Assembly: GCF_900184245.1 (NCBI RefSeq)
Contig: NZ_FXXB01000004.1
Location: forward strand, 1 to 64,000
Origin: Brachybacterium massiliense
GTDB taxonomy: Bacteria > Actinomycetota > Actinomycetes > Actinomycetales > Dermabacteraceae
Direction: 5' to 3'
Length of the DNA stretch: 64,000 nt
Shown in pieces: positions 39,942-51,883 of the stretch. The stretch's first letter is position 1. Every line of letters starts with the position of its first letter. Under the pieces are notes generated by a model that had not been told where the DNA came from, did no database searches, and saw only the letters and a program-made list of their open reading frames with translations. The position numbers were made by a program, and so were the translations under genes.

Positions 39942-41716
39942 CAGAACGTACGCTCCTTCGGCTCGTAACGGGTGATCACGACGGGCTTGGTGCCCAGACG
40001 GATCGAGGTGCCCTCGGCGCCCTCCTCACCCGGGAGGGTGCGGTAGGCCATGGTGTGCTCGAGGTAGTTGACGTCATCGCGGGCCTCGAAGTCCTCACGG
40101 AAGTGGCCGCCGCGGGACTCCTTGCGGTTCAGCGCGCCGAGGGCGACGATCTCCGCGAGGTCCAGCAGGAACCCGAGCTCGACCGCTTCCATCAGGTCGA
40201 GGTTGTAGCGCCGGCCCTTGTCCTGGATCGCGACGGTCTCGTAGCGCTTCTTGAGCTCCTTGATGTCCGCGAGCGCCTTGCGGCAGGTCTCGTCGGTGCG
40301 GAACACCTGGACGTTCGCGTCCATGGTCTCCTGCAGGGCGCTGCGGATGTCGGCGATGCGATCCTCGGTGGCAGGGCGGTCGCGCAGCCGCTCGAGCAGC
40401 TCCACGGTGGGCAGCTCGAGGCCCTCGGGCAGCTCGGGCATGTCCACCGTCGCGGCGTGCTCCGCGGCGGCGATGCCGGCGCGGCGGCCGAAGACGTTGA
40501 TGTCCAGCAGCGAGTTGGTGCCCAGCCGGTTGCCGCCGTGCACCGAGACGCAGGCGGTCTCGCCCGCGGCGTAGAGCCCGGGAATCACGTCGGTCGCGTT
40601 GGCGAGCACCTCACCGCGGATGTTGGTGGGGATGCCGCCCATGCCGTAGTGGGCGGTCGGGAAGACGGGGACCGGCTCCGTGTACGGCTCCACACCCAGG
40701 TAGGTGCGGGCGAACTCGGTGATGTCCGGGAGCTTCGCATCGATGTGCGAGGGCTCGAGGTGGGTCAGGTCGAGGTAGACGTAGTCCTTGTTCGGACCGG
40801 CGCCGCGACCCTCGCGTACCTCGTTGGCCATCGCGCGCGCCACGACGTCGCGCGGGGCGAGGTCCTTCAGCGTGGGGGCGTAGCGCTCCATGAAGCGCTC
40901 CATCTCGCTGTTGCGCAGGATGCCGCCTTCGCCGCGCGCGGCCTCCGAGAGCAGGATGCCCAGGCCCGCCAGGCCCGTCGGGTGGAACTGGAAGAACTCC
41001 ATGTCCTCGAGCGGGATGCCGCGACGGAACGCCATCGCGGGGCCGTCACCGGTGAGGGTGTGGGCGTTGGAGGTGGTCTTGAAGATCTTGCCGAAGCCGC
41101 CGGAGGCGAACACGACAGACTTCGCACGGAAGATGTGGATCTCACCGGTGGCGAGCTCGTAGGTGACCACACCGGAGGCGCGCACGCCCTCGTCGGTGCG
41201 GGGGTCGCCGGTCATCAGCACATCGAGCACGTAGTACTCGTTGAAGAACTCCACCTGCTGCTTCACGCAGTTCTGGTAGAGGGTCTGCAGGATCATGTGG
41301 CCCGTGCGGTCCGCGGCGTAGCAGGCGCGGCGCACAGGGGCCTCGCCGTGCTCACGGGTGTGCCCGCCGAAGCGGCGCTGGTCGATCTTGCCCTCGGGCG
41401 TGCGGTTGAAGGGCAGGCCCATCTTCTCCAGGTCGAGCACCGCGTCGATGGCCTCCTTGGCCATCACTTCGGCGGCGTCCTGGTCCACCAGGTAGTCACC
41501 GCCCTTGACGGTGTCGTAGGTGTGCCACTCCCAGTTGTCCTCCTCGACGTTGGCCAGGGCTGCGCACATGCCGCCCTGCGCCGCGCCGGTGTGGGAGCGC
41601 GTGGGGTAGAGCTTGGTGACGACCGCGGTGCGCGCGTCTTTGGAGGCCTCCAGGGCTGCGCGCATGCCGGCACCACCGGCGCCGACGATCACCACGTCGT
41701 AGTTATGGGTCTGCAT
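39941..41716 (-). CDS. sdhA: Succinate dehydrogenase flavoprotein subunit
   Basis: A 591-residue catalytic subunit of complex II that oxidises succinate to fumarate. [14 protein letters not shown] is the FAD-binding loop, and the His that carries covalent FAD is in [11 protein letters not shown]. The active-site region [13 protein letters not shown] and the conserved [12 protein letters not shown] follow. ATG 41716; ends next to sdhB. Confidence 0.97.
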   Translation of the reverse strand: MQTHNYDVVIVGAGGAGMRAALEASKDARTAVVTKLYPTRSHTGAAQGGMCAALANVEEDNWEWHTYDTVKGGDYLVDQDAAEVMAKEAIDAVLDLEKMGLPFNRTPEGKIDQRRFGGHTREHGEAPVRRACYAADRTGHMILQTLYQNCVKQQVEFFNEYYVLDVLMTGDPRTDEGVRASGVVTYELATGEIHIFRAKSVVFASGGFGKIFKTTSNAHTLTGDGPAMAFRRGIPLEDMEFFQFHPTGLAGLGILLSEAARGEGGILRNSEMERFMERYAPTLKDLAPRDVVARAMANEVREGRGAGPNKDYVYLDLTHLEPSHIDAKLPDITEFARTYLGVEPYTEPVPVFPTAHYGMGGIPTNIRGEVLANATDVIPGLYAAGETACVSVHGGNRLGTNSLLDINVFGRRAGIAAAEHAATVDMPELPEGLELPTVELLERLRDRPATEDRIADIRSALQETMDANVQVFRTDETCRKALADIKELKKRYETVAIQDKGRRYNLDLMEAVELGFLLDLAEIVALGALNRKESRGGHFREDFEARDDVNYLEHTMAYRTLPGEEGAEGTSIRLGTKPVVITRYEPKERTF

Positions 41717-41759
41717 GTCTGGTGACTGCTCCGTTTCAGGTCGACCGGGAAGAGAAGGG

Positions 41760-41787
41760 GGCGGCCGGTGAGCTCACCGGCCGCCCG
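41760..41787. terminator. 28-bp perfect palindrome between sdhD and sdhA
   Basis: gggcggccggtgag is followed directly by its complement ctcaccggccgccc. It lies six bases from the sdhD stop in the middle of the sdh operon, so it may set the ratio of membrane to catalytic subunits by attenuation or RNA stability. Confidence 0.65.
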
Positions 41788-41793
41788 GGGGCG

Positions 41794-42252
41794 TCAGCCC
41801 TCGCAGAAGGAGGGCAGCAGGCTCGGCTCGGCGCCGACGGGGCACGGCTCGAAGGTGAAGATCACCAGGGTGCCCAGGACGATCGTGACGATCACGGCGA
41901 AGTAGAGCAGGCCCTTGAGGACCAGGCGGACACGATCGTTGCGGGCGTAGTCGTTGATGATCGTCCGCACGCCGTTGCCGCCGTGGATCAGGCCCAGCCA
42001 CAGCATCAGCAGGTCCCAGACCTGCCAGAAGGGGGAGGCCCACTTGCCGCCGACGAAGGCGAAGTCGATGCCCTTGACTCCCTCGCCGAGCCACAGGTTC
42101 ACGAAGAGGTGGCCGAAGACGAGGATCACCAGCAGCACGCCGGAGGCGCGCATGAACAACCACGAGAGCATCTCGGAGTTGATCCCGCGCTGGCCGGTGC
42201 GGCGATAGCGGGTGGTGGGATCGGGCAGGGAGGTTCCGGTCTGTGCACTCAT
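41794..42252 (-). CDS. sdhD: Succinate dehydrogenase membrane anchor subunit D
   Basis: A 152-residue protein with three hydrophobic segments (around residues 35-55, 75-95 and 112-132). The start MSAQTGTSLPDPTT, the basic RYRRTGQRG and the heme-region HGGNG fit SdhD. I start it at ATG 42252, two bases after sdhC; the open frame further upstream overlaps sdhC and is spurious. Its spacer to sdhA holds a perfect palindrome. Confidence 0.93.
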   Translation of the reverse strand: MSAQTGTSLPDPTTRYRRTGQRGINSEMLSWLFMRASGVLLVILVFGHLFVNLWLGEGVKGIDFAFVGGKWASPFWQVWDLLMLWLGLIHGGNGVRTIINDYARNDRVRLVLKGLLYFAVIVTIVLGTLVIFTFEPCPVGAEPSLLPSFCEG

Positions 42253-42254
42253 GG

Positions 42255-42632
42255 TCACGCTCCGAACATGTGCATGAGGTGGCGGGGGAGGAAGCCGGCC
42301 ATGAGGACGACCCACACGACCACGACGCCCCAGAACAGGCCGCGCTGGCGCTTGGTGCCCTGGGACCAGAAGTCCACCAGGATGATGCGCAGGCCGTTGA
42401 GGGCGTGGAAGAGGATCGCGCCGACGAGGCCGACCTCCCCGAGGCCGAACACCACGGTCTTGTAGTGCCCGATCACCTCGTTGTACGCCTCGGGGGAGAC
42501 TCGCACGAGAGCGGTGTCCAGGACATGGACCAGCAGGAACAGGAAGATGAGCATTCCTGAGATGCGGTGGGCGACCCAGGACCACATGCCCTCGCGTCCG
42601 CGATAGAGCGTCCCGGATTGGGCTGAAGCCAC
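42255..42632 (-). CDS. sdhC: Succinate dehydrogenase cytochrome b subunit
   Basis: A 125-residue protein with three membrane helices. SWVAHRISGMLIFLFLLVHVLD contains the conserved quinone-site Arg-Ile-Ser and the heme-ligand-type His residues. GTG start 42632 with ggaggaac upstream. It is the first gene of sdhCDAB. Confidence 0.94.
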   Translation of the reverse strand: MASAQSGTLYRGREGMWSWVAHRISGMLIFLFLLVHVLDTALVRVSPEAYNEVIGHYKTVVFGLGEVGLVGAILFHALNGLRIILVDFWSQGTKRQRGLFWGVVVVWVVLMAGFLPRHLMHMFGA

Positions 42633-42903
42633 GGAGTTCCTCCAGAAGCGTCGGGATGAAGCCGGGAACGGTGATGAGATGCCGCGAAGTGCGGCGCACG
42701 GCCCGGCCGGCTCATGGCCGGACGGCTGTCACGGCGTGGCGACGCGGGAAGCCACTTCACGACACGGCGACATCATCATCGCCCCCGACAGGGGCCGTTC
42801 CAGCGTAGCACCAGGCAGGGTGGGTGATGTGCCGCTCGATCACCGCGCGGGAGGTTCGCGGAACTCGCCCTGGGCGCCGCGCCCGCCGGGATACGCTGGG
42901 CCT
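42633..42903. other. Divergent intergenic region, sdhC / manC
   Basis: About 270 bases. On the minus strand, tacgct (complement of 42802-42807) is a candidate -10 for sdhC with about a 165-base leader. On the plus strand, tacgct (42892-42897) ends six bases before the manC ATG, the spacing expected for a leaderless mRNA. No gene is seen. Confidence 0.5.
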
Positions 42904-44052
42904 ATGCCGCTTTCTCCCTTCGTCCCCGTGATCCCTGCAGGTGGCGCCGGTACGCGACTGTGGCCGCTCTCACGCCGGTCGCGGCCCAAGTTCCTGCTCG
43001 ACCTGACAGGGGAGGGGCGCTCACTGCTCCAGCGCACGCTGGAGCGGCTCGCGCCGCTCGCGGACCGTCCGCCGATCGTGGTCACCGGCGCCCTGCACGA
43101 GCAGGCCGTGCGCGAGCAGCTCGGAGCGCCCCTCGGCGCGCCCGGGGCGGTGCGGGTGGTCGCCGAGCCGAGCCCGCGCAACTCGATGCCGGCGATCGCG
43201 CTCGCGGCGGCGCTCGCGGAGCGCGATGACGAGGAGGCGGTGATCGGCTCCTTCGCCGCGGACCACCTGATCGAGGACGACGAGGCCTTCGCTCGCGCCG
43301 TGGACGCCGCCCGCCGGGCCGCCGAGCACGGCTACCTGGTCACCCTCGGCATCGAGCCGACGGGCCCGGCCACCGGCTTCGGCTACATCGAGCGCGATGC
43401 GCAGGCGAGGCAGGCGCACCGGGTGCTCGAGGGGACCGGTGCGGTGCCCGTGGCGCGCTTCGTGGAGAAGCCCGACCGCGCGCTGGCGCAGGAGTTCGTG
43501 GACAGCGGCCGCTTCCTGTGGAACGCCGGCATGTTCGTGGTGCGCGCCCGCGTGCTGCTCGACGAGCTCGAGGCCCAGATCCCGCCCCTGGCACGGGGAG
43601 CCCGGGAGATAGCCGCCGCCCATGGGAGCGAGCGCCATGACGAGGTGCTCGAGAGGGTCTGGCCCACGCTCACCGCGATCGCGATCGACCACGCCCTGGC
43701 CGAACCCCTCGCCGCGGCCGGGAAGGTCGCGCTGGTGCCCGCACGCTTCGACTGGGACGACGTCGGCGACTTCGCGGCCCTCGCCCGCCAGCTGCGCGAG
43801 CGCCGCGGTGCGGTGGAGGCCTCGACGGGGGACGGCGACGTCCAGGTGCTGGGAAGCGCCCACGTCGATGCGCTCTCCTCCCGCGCCACGGTGTACGGTG
43901 CCACGGATCGCCACATCGCCCTGGTCGGGCTGGACGGCATCAGCATCGTCGACACCGAGGACGTGCTGCTGGTGCTCGCCGACGAGCAGGCGCAGGACCT
44001 CGCCACGCTCGTCGCCCGCCTCGAAGAGCAGGGGCGGGGGCACCTGCGCTGA
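42904..44052 (+). CDS. manC: Mannose-1-phosphate guanylyltransferase
   Basis: A 382-residue nucleotidyltransferase making GDP-mannose from mannose-1-phosphate and GTP. Motifs: PAGGAGTRLWPLSR near the N terminus, PKFLLDL, GYIERD, FVEKPD, WNAGMFV and FDWDDVGD. It lacks the C-terminal isomerase domain of bifunctional ManC/ManA proteins. ATG 42904 lies 7 bases after a -10-like tacgct and has no Shine-Dalgarno, so the mRNA is probably leaderless; longer in-frame starts would extend into the sdhC promoter region. Confidence 0.93.
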   Translation: MPLSPFVPVIPAGGAGTRLWPLSRRSRPKFLLDLTGEGRSLLQRTLERLAPLADRPPIVVTGALHEQAVREQLGAPLGAPGAVRVVAEPSPRNSMPAIALAAALAERDDEEAVIGSFAADHLIEDDEAFARAVDAARRAAEHGYLVTLGIEPTGPATGFGYIERDAQARQAHRVLEGTGAVPVARFVEKPDRALAQEFVDSGRFLWNAGMFVVRARVLLDELEAQIPPLARGAREIAAAHGSERHDEVLERVWPTLTAIAIDHALAEPLAAAGKVALVPARFDWDDVGDFAALARQLRERRGAVEASTGDGDVQVLGSAHVDALSSRATVYGATDRHIALVGLDGISIVDTEDVLLVLADEQAQDLATLVARLEEQGRGHLR

Positions 44053-44139
44053 CGCCGCCCTCCGCGACCACCGCGACAGGCGCACGACCCCGGCGAACCG
44101 CGCCGTGGGCCCTCGGCACGGAACACAGGGAGTGCACAG

Positions 44140-45381
44140 GTGGAGCAGACGCAGCAGGTGCTGCTGGGCACCGACCGGCAGCGATCGATGCTCGGCCCGG
44201 AGGGGCTGATCGCCTCGACCGTGAGGGAGAAGTCCACCGAGCTGAGGGACATCCGGCGCCACCTGCACCGCCATCCCGAGCTCTCCCATCAGGAGCACGC
44301 CACCACCGATTTCGTCGTCGAGCAGCTGCGTGCGCTGGGCCTGTCCCCGGTGCGCATGTCCCTCACCGGCCTGATCTGCGACATCTCCGGCAGCGACCCG
44401 AGCCTGCCGCTGATGGCGCTGCGCGCGGACATGGACGCGCTCGGCATCCCTGAGCTCAGCCCCGTCGCCTTCCGCTCCACCGTGGACGGGGTCTCCCACG
44501 CCTGCGGCCATGACGTGCACATGAGCGCCGTGCTCGGCGCGGCCACCGCGCTGGTGCGCGTGGCCGAGGCCGGGGGCCTGCACCGCGGGGTGCGGCTGAT
44601 CTTCCAGCCCGCCGAGGAGATGCACCCCTGCGGGGCGCTCGAGCTGATCGGCCAGGACGTGCTCGACGGCGTCGACTCCATCCTCGCCCTGCACTGCGAC
44701 CCCGGGGTGGACGTGGGCCATGTGGGCCTGAAGACCGGCCCCATCACCTCGGCCACCGACCCGGTGACGATCCAGGTGCGCGGTGCCGGCGGGCACACCT
44801 CCCGCCCCCACCTCACCCAGGACCTGGTCTACGCGCTCAGCTCGATCGCGACCCAGCTGCCGGCCGCGCTCACCCGCCGCATGGACCCGCGCTCCGGGGT
44901 GAACCTCACCTGGGGCAGCATCCACGCCGGCTCCGCCTTCAACGCGATCCCCAGCAGCGGCACCCTCGAGGGCACGCTGCGCTGCCTCGACCACGAGGCC
45001 TGGGACCGGGCCGAGGAGCTGCTCGAGACGGTCCTCGCGGACCTCGTGCGCCCCTGGGGAGTCGAGGCCCGGGTCACCCACGACCGGGGCGTCCCGCCGG
45101 TGTCCAACAGCGCCGGCAGCGTCGAGGTGCTCGCCGCCGCGGTGCGCGGCGTCCTCGGCGAGGACAACCTCGACCCCACGGCGCAGTCCCTCGGCGGCGA
45201 GGACTTCGCCTGGTACCTCGAGAAGGTCCCCGGAGCCCTCGCCCGCCTCGGCACCCGCACTCCGGGCGGGCGCACCTACGACCTCCACATGGGCGACCTG
45301 ATGATCGACGAGCGCGCGATCGGCATCGGCGCGAGCGTGCTCGCGGCCGCCTGCGTGCAGCGGGACCTGCTGCCGCGCTGA
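44140..45381 (+). CDS. M20-family amidohydrolase (peptidase)
   Basis: A 413-residue metallohydrolase of the M20D type (hippurate hydrolase / IAA-amino acid hydrolase-like). LMALRADMDAL, SHACGHDVHMS, QPAEEMHPCG and LGGEDFAWYLE carry the two-metal ligands. A Gly-rich dimerisation domain lies between (GAGGHTSRPHL). GTG 44140 with cagggag upstream. Substrate unknown; it sits 87 bp after manC. Confidence 0.88.
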   Translation: MEQTQQVLLGTDRQRSMLGPEGLIASTVREKSTELRDIRRHLHRHPELSHQEHATTDFVVEQLRALGLSPVRMSLTGLICDISGSDPSLPLMALRADMDALGIPELSPVAFRSTVDGVSHACGHDVHMSAVLGAATALVRVAEAGGLHRGVRLIFQPAEEMHPCGALELIGQDVLDGVDSILALHCDPGVDVGHVGLKTGPITSATDPVTIQVRGAGGHTSRPHLTQDLVYALSSIATQLPAALTRRMDPRSGVNLTWGSIHAGSAFNAIPSSGTLEGTLRCLDHEAWDRAEELLETVLADLVRPWGVEARVTHDRGVPPVSNSAGSVEVLAAAVRGVLGEDNLDPTAQSLGGEDFAWYLEKVPGALARLGTRTPGGRTYDLHMGDLMIDERAIGIGASVLAAACVQRDLLPR

Positions 45382-45585
45382 GCGCTCTGCAGGAGACGGG
45401 CGCGACACCCGGCGTTCACGCTTACGCCAGATCCGCGTCGATTTCATAACGGTTCCACGAAGTGGGACCGAAGCGGGCTCCGCGGGGCCTCGGCACGGAT
45501 ATGGTCCGAGTCGCACTGCGACAGCGCTGTCGCCACGGACCCCACGGGGGCGATCCGTCCCCGCCTCTGAATCGAAGGAACCCTC
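45382..45585 (+). promoter_or_regulatory. Upstream region of the nucleoside-uptake operon
   Basis: 204 bases without a gene. Candidate -10 hexamers are cataac (near 45447) and tatggt (near 45499); neither has a strong -35. The Shine-Dalgarno gaagga lies just before the bmp ATG. Confidence 0.4.
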
Positions 45586-46707
45586 ATGAAGAGCATCACG
45601 CGTGCGCTCGCCCTGGTCGGCGCCGGCGCCCTGACCCTCGCCGCTTGCGGCACCGCCCCGGAGGAGACCGCCGGAGGCGGCGGTGGCGGCAGCGACGCCG
45701 GTGGCGCCGGCAGCGACTACAAGGCCTGCATGGTCTCCGACGCCGGCGGCTGGGACGACAAGTCCTTCAACGAGTCGAGCTACAACGGCCTGCTGGCCGC
45801 CGAGGAGAACCTCGGCATCCAGAAGCAGACCGCCGAGTCCACCTCCGACTCGGACTTCGCCCCGAACATCAACAACATGGTGACCGAGGGCTGCGACCTC
45901 ATCATCACCGTCGGCTTCCTGCTGGCCCCGGCCACGGGCGCCGCCGCGCAGGCCAACGAGGGCACCGACTTCGCGATCGTCGACTCGACCGCCCAGGACG
46001 CCGATGGCAACCCGATCGAGCTCGACAACGTCAAGCCCCTCGAGTTCGACACCGCCCAGGCCGCGTTCCTGGCCGGCTACCTCGCCGCGGGCATGACGGA
46101 GACCGGCAAGGTCGCCACCTACGGCGGCATGGACATCCCCACCGTCACCATCTTCATGGACGGCTACGTCGACGGCGTCGCGCACTACAACGAGACCCAC
46201 GACTCCGACGTCGAGGTGCTCGGCTGGAACAAGGAGTCCCAGCAGGGCTCGATCGTGGGCACCTTCGAGGACCAGTCCAAGGGCAAGGCCGTCTCCGACG
46301 AGTTCTACAACGCCGGCGCGGACATCGTCATGCCGGTCGCGGGCCCCGTGGGCGCCGGCACCCTCGCCTCCGCCAAGGAGGGCGATGATCGCAAGGTGAT
46401 CTGGGTCGACGCCGACGGCTACGAGACCAACTCCTCCGATCCCGAGGCGCAGTCGGTCATCCTCACCTCCGTCATGAAGGAGATGACCGTGGGCGTCGAG
46501 GACGTCATCACGGGCGCTGCGGGCGGCGAGTTCGACGCCAACCCGTACGTCGGCACCCTCGAGAACGGCGGCGTGGGCCTGGCCCCCTTCCACGACTTCG
46601 AGGACGAGGTCCCCGCAGAGCTCTCCGAGGAGCTGGAGACCCTGACCCAGGAGATCATCGACGGCACCGTGGTCGTCGAGTCCGAGGCCTCTCCCGCAGG
46701 AGCCTGA
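45586..46707 (+). CDS. BMP-family nucleoside-binding lipoprotein
   Basis: A 373-residue basic-membrane-protein (PnrA/BmpA-type) substrate-binding lipoprotein. The signal peptide ends with the lipobox LAAC (Cys21), then a Gly-rich linker. Core motifs: GWDDKSFNESSYNGL, DAQAAFLAGYLAA-like FDTAQAAFLAGYLAA, and VIWVDADGYETN. It likely delivers purine or pyrimidine nucleosides to the ABC transporter encoded just downstream. Confidence 0.94.
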   Translation: MKSITRALALVGAGALTLAACGTAPEETAGGGGGGSDAGGAGSDYKACMVSDAGGWDDKSFNESSYNGLLAAEENLGIQKQTAESTSDSDFAPNINNMVTEGCDLIITVGFLLAPATGAAAQANEGTDFAIVDSTAQDADGNPIELDNVKPLEFDTAQAAFLAGYLAAGMTETGKVATYGGMDIPTVTIFMDGYVDGVAHYNETHDSDVEVLGWNKESQQGSIVGTFEDQSKGKAVSDEFYNAGADIVMPVAGPVGAGTLASAKEGDDRKVIWVDADGYETNSSDPEAQSVILTSVMKEMTVGVEDVITGAAGGEFDANPYVGTLENGGVGLAPFHDFEDEVPAELSEELETLTQEIIDGTVVVESEASPAGA

Positions 46708-46720
46708 TCCGCTGACCGGA

Positions 46721-46752
46721 GCGCGGTCCCTGCCCGCGAGGGCGGGGACCGC
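46721..46752 (+). terminator. Hairpin between the BMP lipoprotein and ABC ATPase genes
   Basis: gcggtccctgccc pairs with gggcggggaccgc, including one T-G pair, with a short loop. It probably limits readthrough so that the binding protein is made in excess over the transporter. Confidence 0.7.
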
Positions 46753-46813
46753 GTCCCGTGTCTCGACATCGACCGGCCGAGCCTCTCGGCCCGCACCGAC
46801 GGAAGCGAGTGCT

Positions 46814-48384
<1,571 letters not shown>

Positions 48385-48385
<1 letters not shown>

Positions 48386-50004
48386 TGAGCACCTCTACCC
48401 ACACCGCGGGCTCCGCACCTGGCGTCGGCACCGGCGGCGCCGACGCCCCGCCGCCCGAGCAGACGGCGGAGACCGCGCTGGCCAGGACGCTGCAGAGGAT
48501 CGCGCGTGGCGACGTGCTCGTGGTCGTGATGAGCTTCGTGTTCGCGTTCCTGATCGGCTCGGTGCTGATCCTGATCGCCGATCAGGAGGTCCGCGCGACC
48601 CTGGGCTACTTCTTCGACCGGCCCTCCGACGCCCTGACCGCCATCTGGCAGTCCGTCACCCAGGCCTACGGGGCGATGTTCCGCGGCGCCGTCTTCGACG
48701 GGCCCGGCTTCTCCCGCGTGGCCGAGGACGTCCGCGAGGCGGGCGGCTCCGGCACCTACGTGTTGCTGCCCGCCCTGGCCGCGGGCCTGCGCCCCCTCAC
48801 CGAGACCCTCACCGTCGGCACCCCGCTGATCATCGCGGCGGCCGGCATGGCCGTCAGCTTCCGCGCCGGATTGTTCAACATCGGCGGCACCGGCCAGCTG
48901 ATCGTGGGCGCGATGGCGGCCGGCTACATCGGCTTCACCTTCGACCTGCCCGTCGTGGTCCACCTCCTGGCCTGCCTCCTCGCGGGCCTGCTGGCAGGCG
49001 GACTGTGGGGCGGCATCGCCGGCTTCCTCAAGGCCCGCTTCGGCGCCAACGAGGTCATCAGCACCATCATGCTGAACTGGATCGCGACCTACCTGCTGTT
49101 CTTCGCGCTGAAGACCGCGGCGTTCACCGGCGCGAACCAGTCCCAGCCCACCTCGCCGTCCGTGGGCGAGAACGCGGCCCTGCCGCTGCTGCTGGGCACC
49201 GGCTTCCGCCTCCACGCGGGCCTGTTCGTCGCCGCAGGCGCGGCCGTGCTGCTGTGGTGGCTGATGAGCCGCTCCACGATCGGCTTCCACTTCCGGGCCG
49301 TCGGCTCCAACCCGCGCGCCGCGCAGGTCGCCGGCATCTCCCCGGCCCGCACCGCCTTCCTGGTGCTCGCCGTCGCGGGCGCCCTGGTGGGCCTCGCGGG
49401 CGCGGTCCACGTGCTGGGTACCGAGCGCCGCCTCACCGAGGGCGTGGCCGGCAACATCGGCTTCGACGCGATCACCGTGGCGCTGCTGGGACGCTCCGGC
49501 CCGGTGGGCATCGTGCTGGCCGGCCTGCTGTTCGCCGCGCTGTCCACCGGCGGCCGCTTCATGGAGACCAACCAGGGCGTCCCGCTCGACCTGGTCCAGG
49601 TGATCCAGGTGCTGGTGGTGCTGTTCATCGCGGCGCCGCCGCTGGTGCGCACCCTGATCGGCCTGCGCCGCATCGACAACCCCGCCGCCGGTGCACGCGT
49701 GCGCCGCGCGCGCCGGGCCCGCGGCAGCGCGGACACCGCCGCCGTTGCCTCCGGCGCCGCCGCCGTGGCCGCAGAGAGCTCCGCCGCCTCCCGCACCGGA
49801 GCCCCTTCGGCGAGCCCCGACGGATCCTCCTCCGCGAACAGCCCCGCCTCGGCCCCCGAGGGTGGGCCCGGGCCGGGCGACCGCCCGACGCAGCCGCCGG
49901 GCCCCGACCCGACCCCGCCGGAGGGCCCGCACGGCCCCACCGCTGGCAGCACGGACAGCGCTGACAGCACCGACCGCACCGACGCGCAGGAGGACGAGCG
50001 ATGA
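48385..50004 (+). CDS. Nucleoside ABC transporter permease (NupP-like)
   Basis: A 539-residue membrane permease with about 8-10 hydrophobic segments (FNIGGTGQLIVGAMAAGYIG, SNPRAAQVAGISP typical). It ends in an unusual 110-residue Ala/Ser/Pro/Gly-rich tail (from about residue 430), likely cytoplasmic and disordered. It starts at the ATG overlapping the ATPase stop and overlaps the next gene by 4 bp. Confidence 0.92.
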
Positions 50005-51338
50005 GCACCGCACCCGTGGGCGTCACGGACGACTCCGCCGGCGAGAAGCAGCTCGACGACAGGCGCCCCCGCAGCTGGTGGCACCTGCCCGCCACCACCA
50101 CCGTGATGGCCCTGATCGCCCTGGTGCTGTTCGGGCTGCGCGGCATCCCCGGCGTGAATTCCACCTACGTCCTCGCCCGTGAGGGCGACCTCAACCCGCT
50201 GGGCATCGTGCCCGAGCGGATCGCGGTGCCCGCGATGGGCGGCGCGATCGCGCTGTCCGTCCTGGCGCTGGCCGCCTCGGCGGGCCTGTGGGTGCTGCAC
50301 GCCCGCAGCGCGCGCCCGCACCGCGGCGCACGACTGGCCGTGATCGCCCTGTTCGCAGTGGCCTGGATCCTCGCCTTCATGACCTGGGTGATCTCCCAGC
50401 GCGCCCTCGACGTCACCACCCTGCTGCAGGGCACGATCGTGCTCGCCGTCCCGCTGGCCTTCGGTGCGCTCTCGGGCGTGCTCTCCGAGCGCTCGGGCGT
50501 CATCAACATCGCCATCGAGGGACAGCTCCTGTTCGGCGCCTTCGGCGCCACCCTGATCGGCTCGATGACCGGCAGCGTGTGGATCGGCCTGCTGGCCGCG
50601 CCCGTGATGGCCCTGGTGATGGGCGCGATGCTGGCGCTGTTCGCGGTCGGCTACCACGTCCAGCAGATCATCGTCGGCGTGGTGCTGAACGTCTTCGCGA
50701 TCGGCATCACCTCGTTCTTCTTCGGCACCGTCATGCGGGACAACCCCGCGATGTTCAACGCCCCGATGCGACTGCCCACCCTGCGCATCCCGGTGCTCGC
50801 GGACATCCCCGTCCTCGGCCGGGTGCTGTTCGAGCAGAACATCCTGGTGTATCTGATGTGGATCGTGGTCGCCGGGCTCACCATCGCCCTGTTCCGCACC
50901 CGCTGGGGTCTGCGCGTGCGCGCCGTGGGCGAGCACCCCAAGGCCGCGGACACCGTCGGCATCGCCGTGAACCTCACCCGGTGGAAGAACGTGCTGCTGG
51001 GCTCGGCCGTCGCGGGCCTGGGCGGCGCGACCCTGACCATCGGCACGGGCGTCGCCTTCGGCGAGGAGATGTCCGCCGGCAAGGGCTACATCGCCCTGGC
51101 CGCGATGATCCTGGGCCGCTACCACCCCGTCGGCGCCCTGCTGGCGGCGCTCACCTTCGCCTTCGCGGACTCGCTCCAGCTGCGCCTGGGCACGATGTCC
51201 GCCGCCGAGGGAGGGGTCTCCATCCCGGGCGACTTCCTGCTGATGCTCCCGTACATCGTCGCGCTGTTCGCGGTGGCCGGAGTGGTGGGCCGGGTGCGGG
51301 TGCCGGCCGCGAACGGCCAGCCCTACGTCAAGCAGTGA
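50001..51338 (+). CDS. Nucleoside ABC transporter permease (NupQ-like)
   Basis: A 445-residue membrane permease with about ten hydrophobic helices. INIAIEGQLLFGAFGA and the EHPKAADTVGIAV loop mark the BMP-type transporter permease family. The N-terminal 35 residues are polar. It overlaps the previous permease by 4 bp (ATGA), and cdd follows after about 7 bp. Confidence 0.93.
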   Translation: MSTAPVGVTDDSAGEKQLDDRRPRSWWHLPATTTVMALIALVLFGLRGIPGVNSTYVLAREGDLNPLGIVPERIAVPAMGGAIALSVLALAASAGLWVLHARSARPHRGARLAVIALFAVAWILAFMTWVISQRALDVTTLLQGTIVLAVPLAFGALSGVLSERSGVINIAIEGQLLFGAFGATLIGSMTGSVWIGLLAAPVMALVMGAMLALFAVGYHVQQIIVGVVLNVFAIGITSFFFGTVMRDNPAMFNAPMRLPTLRIPVLADIPVLGRVLFEQNILVYLMWIVVAGLTIALFRTRWGLRVRAVGEHPKAADTVGIAVNLTRWKNVLLGSAVAGLGGATLTIGTGVAFGEEMSAGKGYIALAAMILGRYHPVGALLAALTFAFADSLQLRLGTMSAAEGGVSIPGDFLLMLPYIVALFAVAGVVGRVRVPAANGQPYVKQ

Positions 51339-51345
51339 GACGATC

Positions 51346-51804
51346 GTGGGCATGAGGACGAACCAGAGCCCCGCGCATGCCGCTGACGGCACAGCGCACG
51401 ACGAGTTCGACGAGCTGCTCGCCGCGGCGCGCGAGATCGCCGAGCGCGCCTACACCCCGTACTCGCACTACCGGGTGGGCGCCGCCGGCCTCACCGACGA
51501 CGGCCGCTTGGTGCGCGGCTGCAACGTCGAGAACGCCGGCTACGGCGTCACCCTGTGCGCGGAGTGCGGGATGATCAGCGAGCTGATCGCCAGCGGCGGC
51601 GGGAGGCTGCGCCGCTTCGTGTGCGTGGGCGGCGACGAGCGGCTGAGCCGCGACGAGCGTGACGTGGTCATGCCCTGCGGCCGCTGCCGCCAGCTGCTGT
51701 CCGAGCACGCCGGCGAGGACCTCGTGATCCTCACCCCCGAGGGCCCGCGGAGCATGGACGAGGTGCTGCCGCAGGCCTTCGGACCCGCCGACCTCCGACT
51801 CTGA
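51346..51804 (+). CDS. cdd: Cytidine deaminase
   Basis: About 152 residues. It deaminates (deoxy)cytidine to (deoxy)uridine. The zinc site is present: CNVENAGYGVTLCAECG with the catalytic Glu, and PCGRCRQLL. The start may be GTG 51346 or ATG 51352; neither has a clear Shine-Dalgarno. Position after the transporter genes supports nucleoside salvage. Confidence 0.95.
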   Translation: MGMRTNQSPAHAADGTAHDEFDELLAAAREIAERAYTPYSHYRVGAAGLTDDGRLVRGCNVENAGYGVTLCAECGMISELIASGGGRLRRFVCVGGDERLSRDERDVVMPCGRCRQLLSEHAGEDLVILTPEGPRSMDEVLPQAFGPADLRL

Positions 51805-51883
51805 CCCGACCGGCCGGCCGGCCATCCCGGCCCCGCCACCGCCCGGCCCACCGGCGGCCGCGCCCCGACCCCGAGGAGCACCC

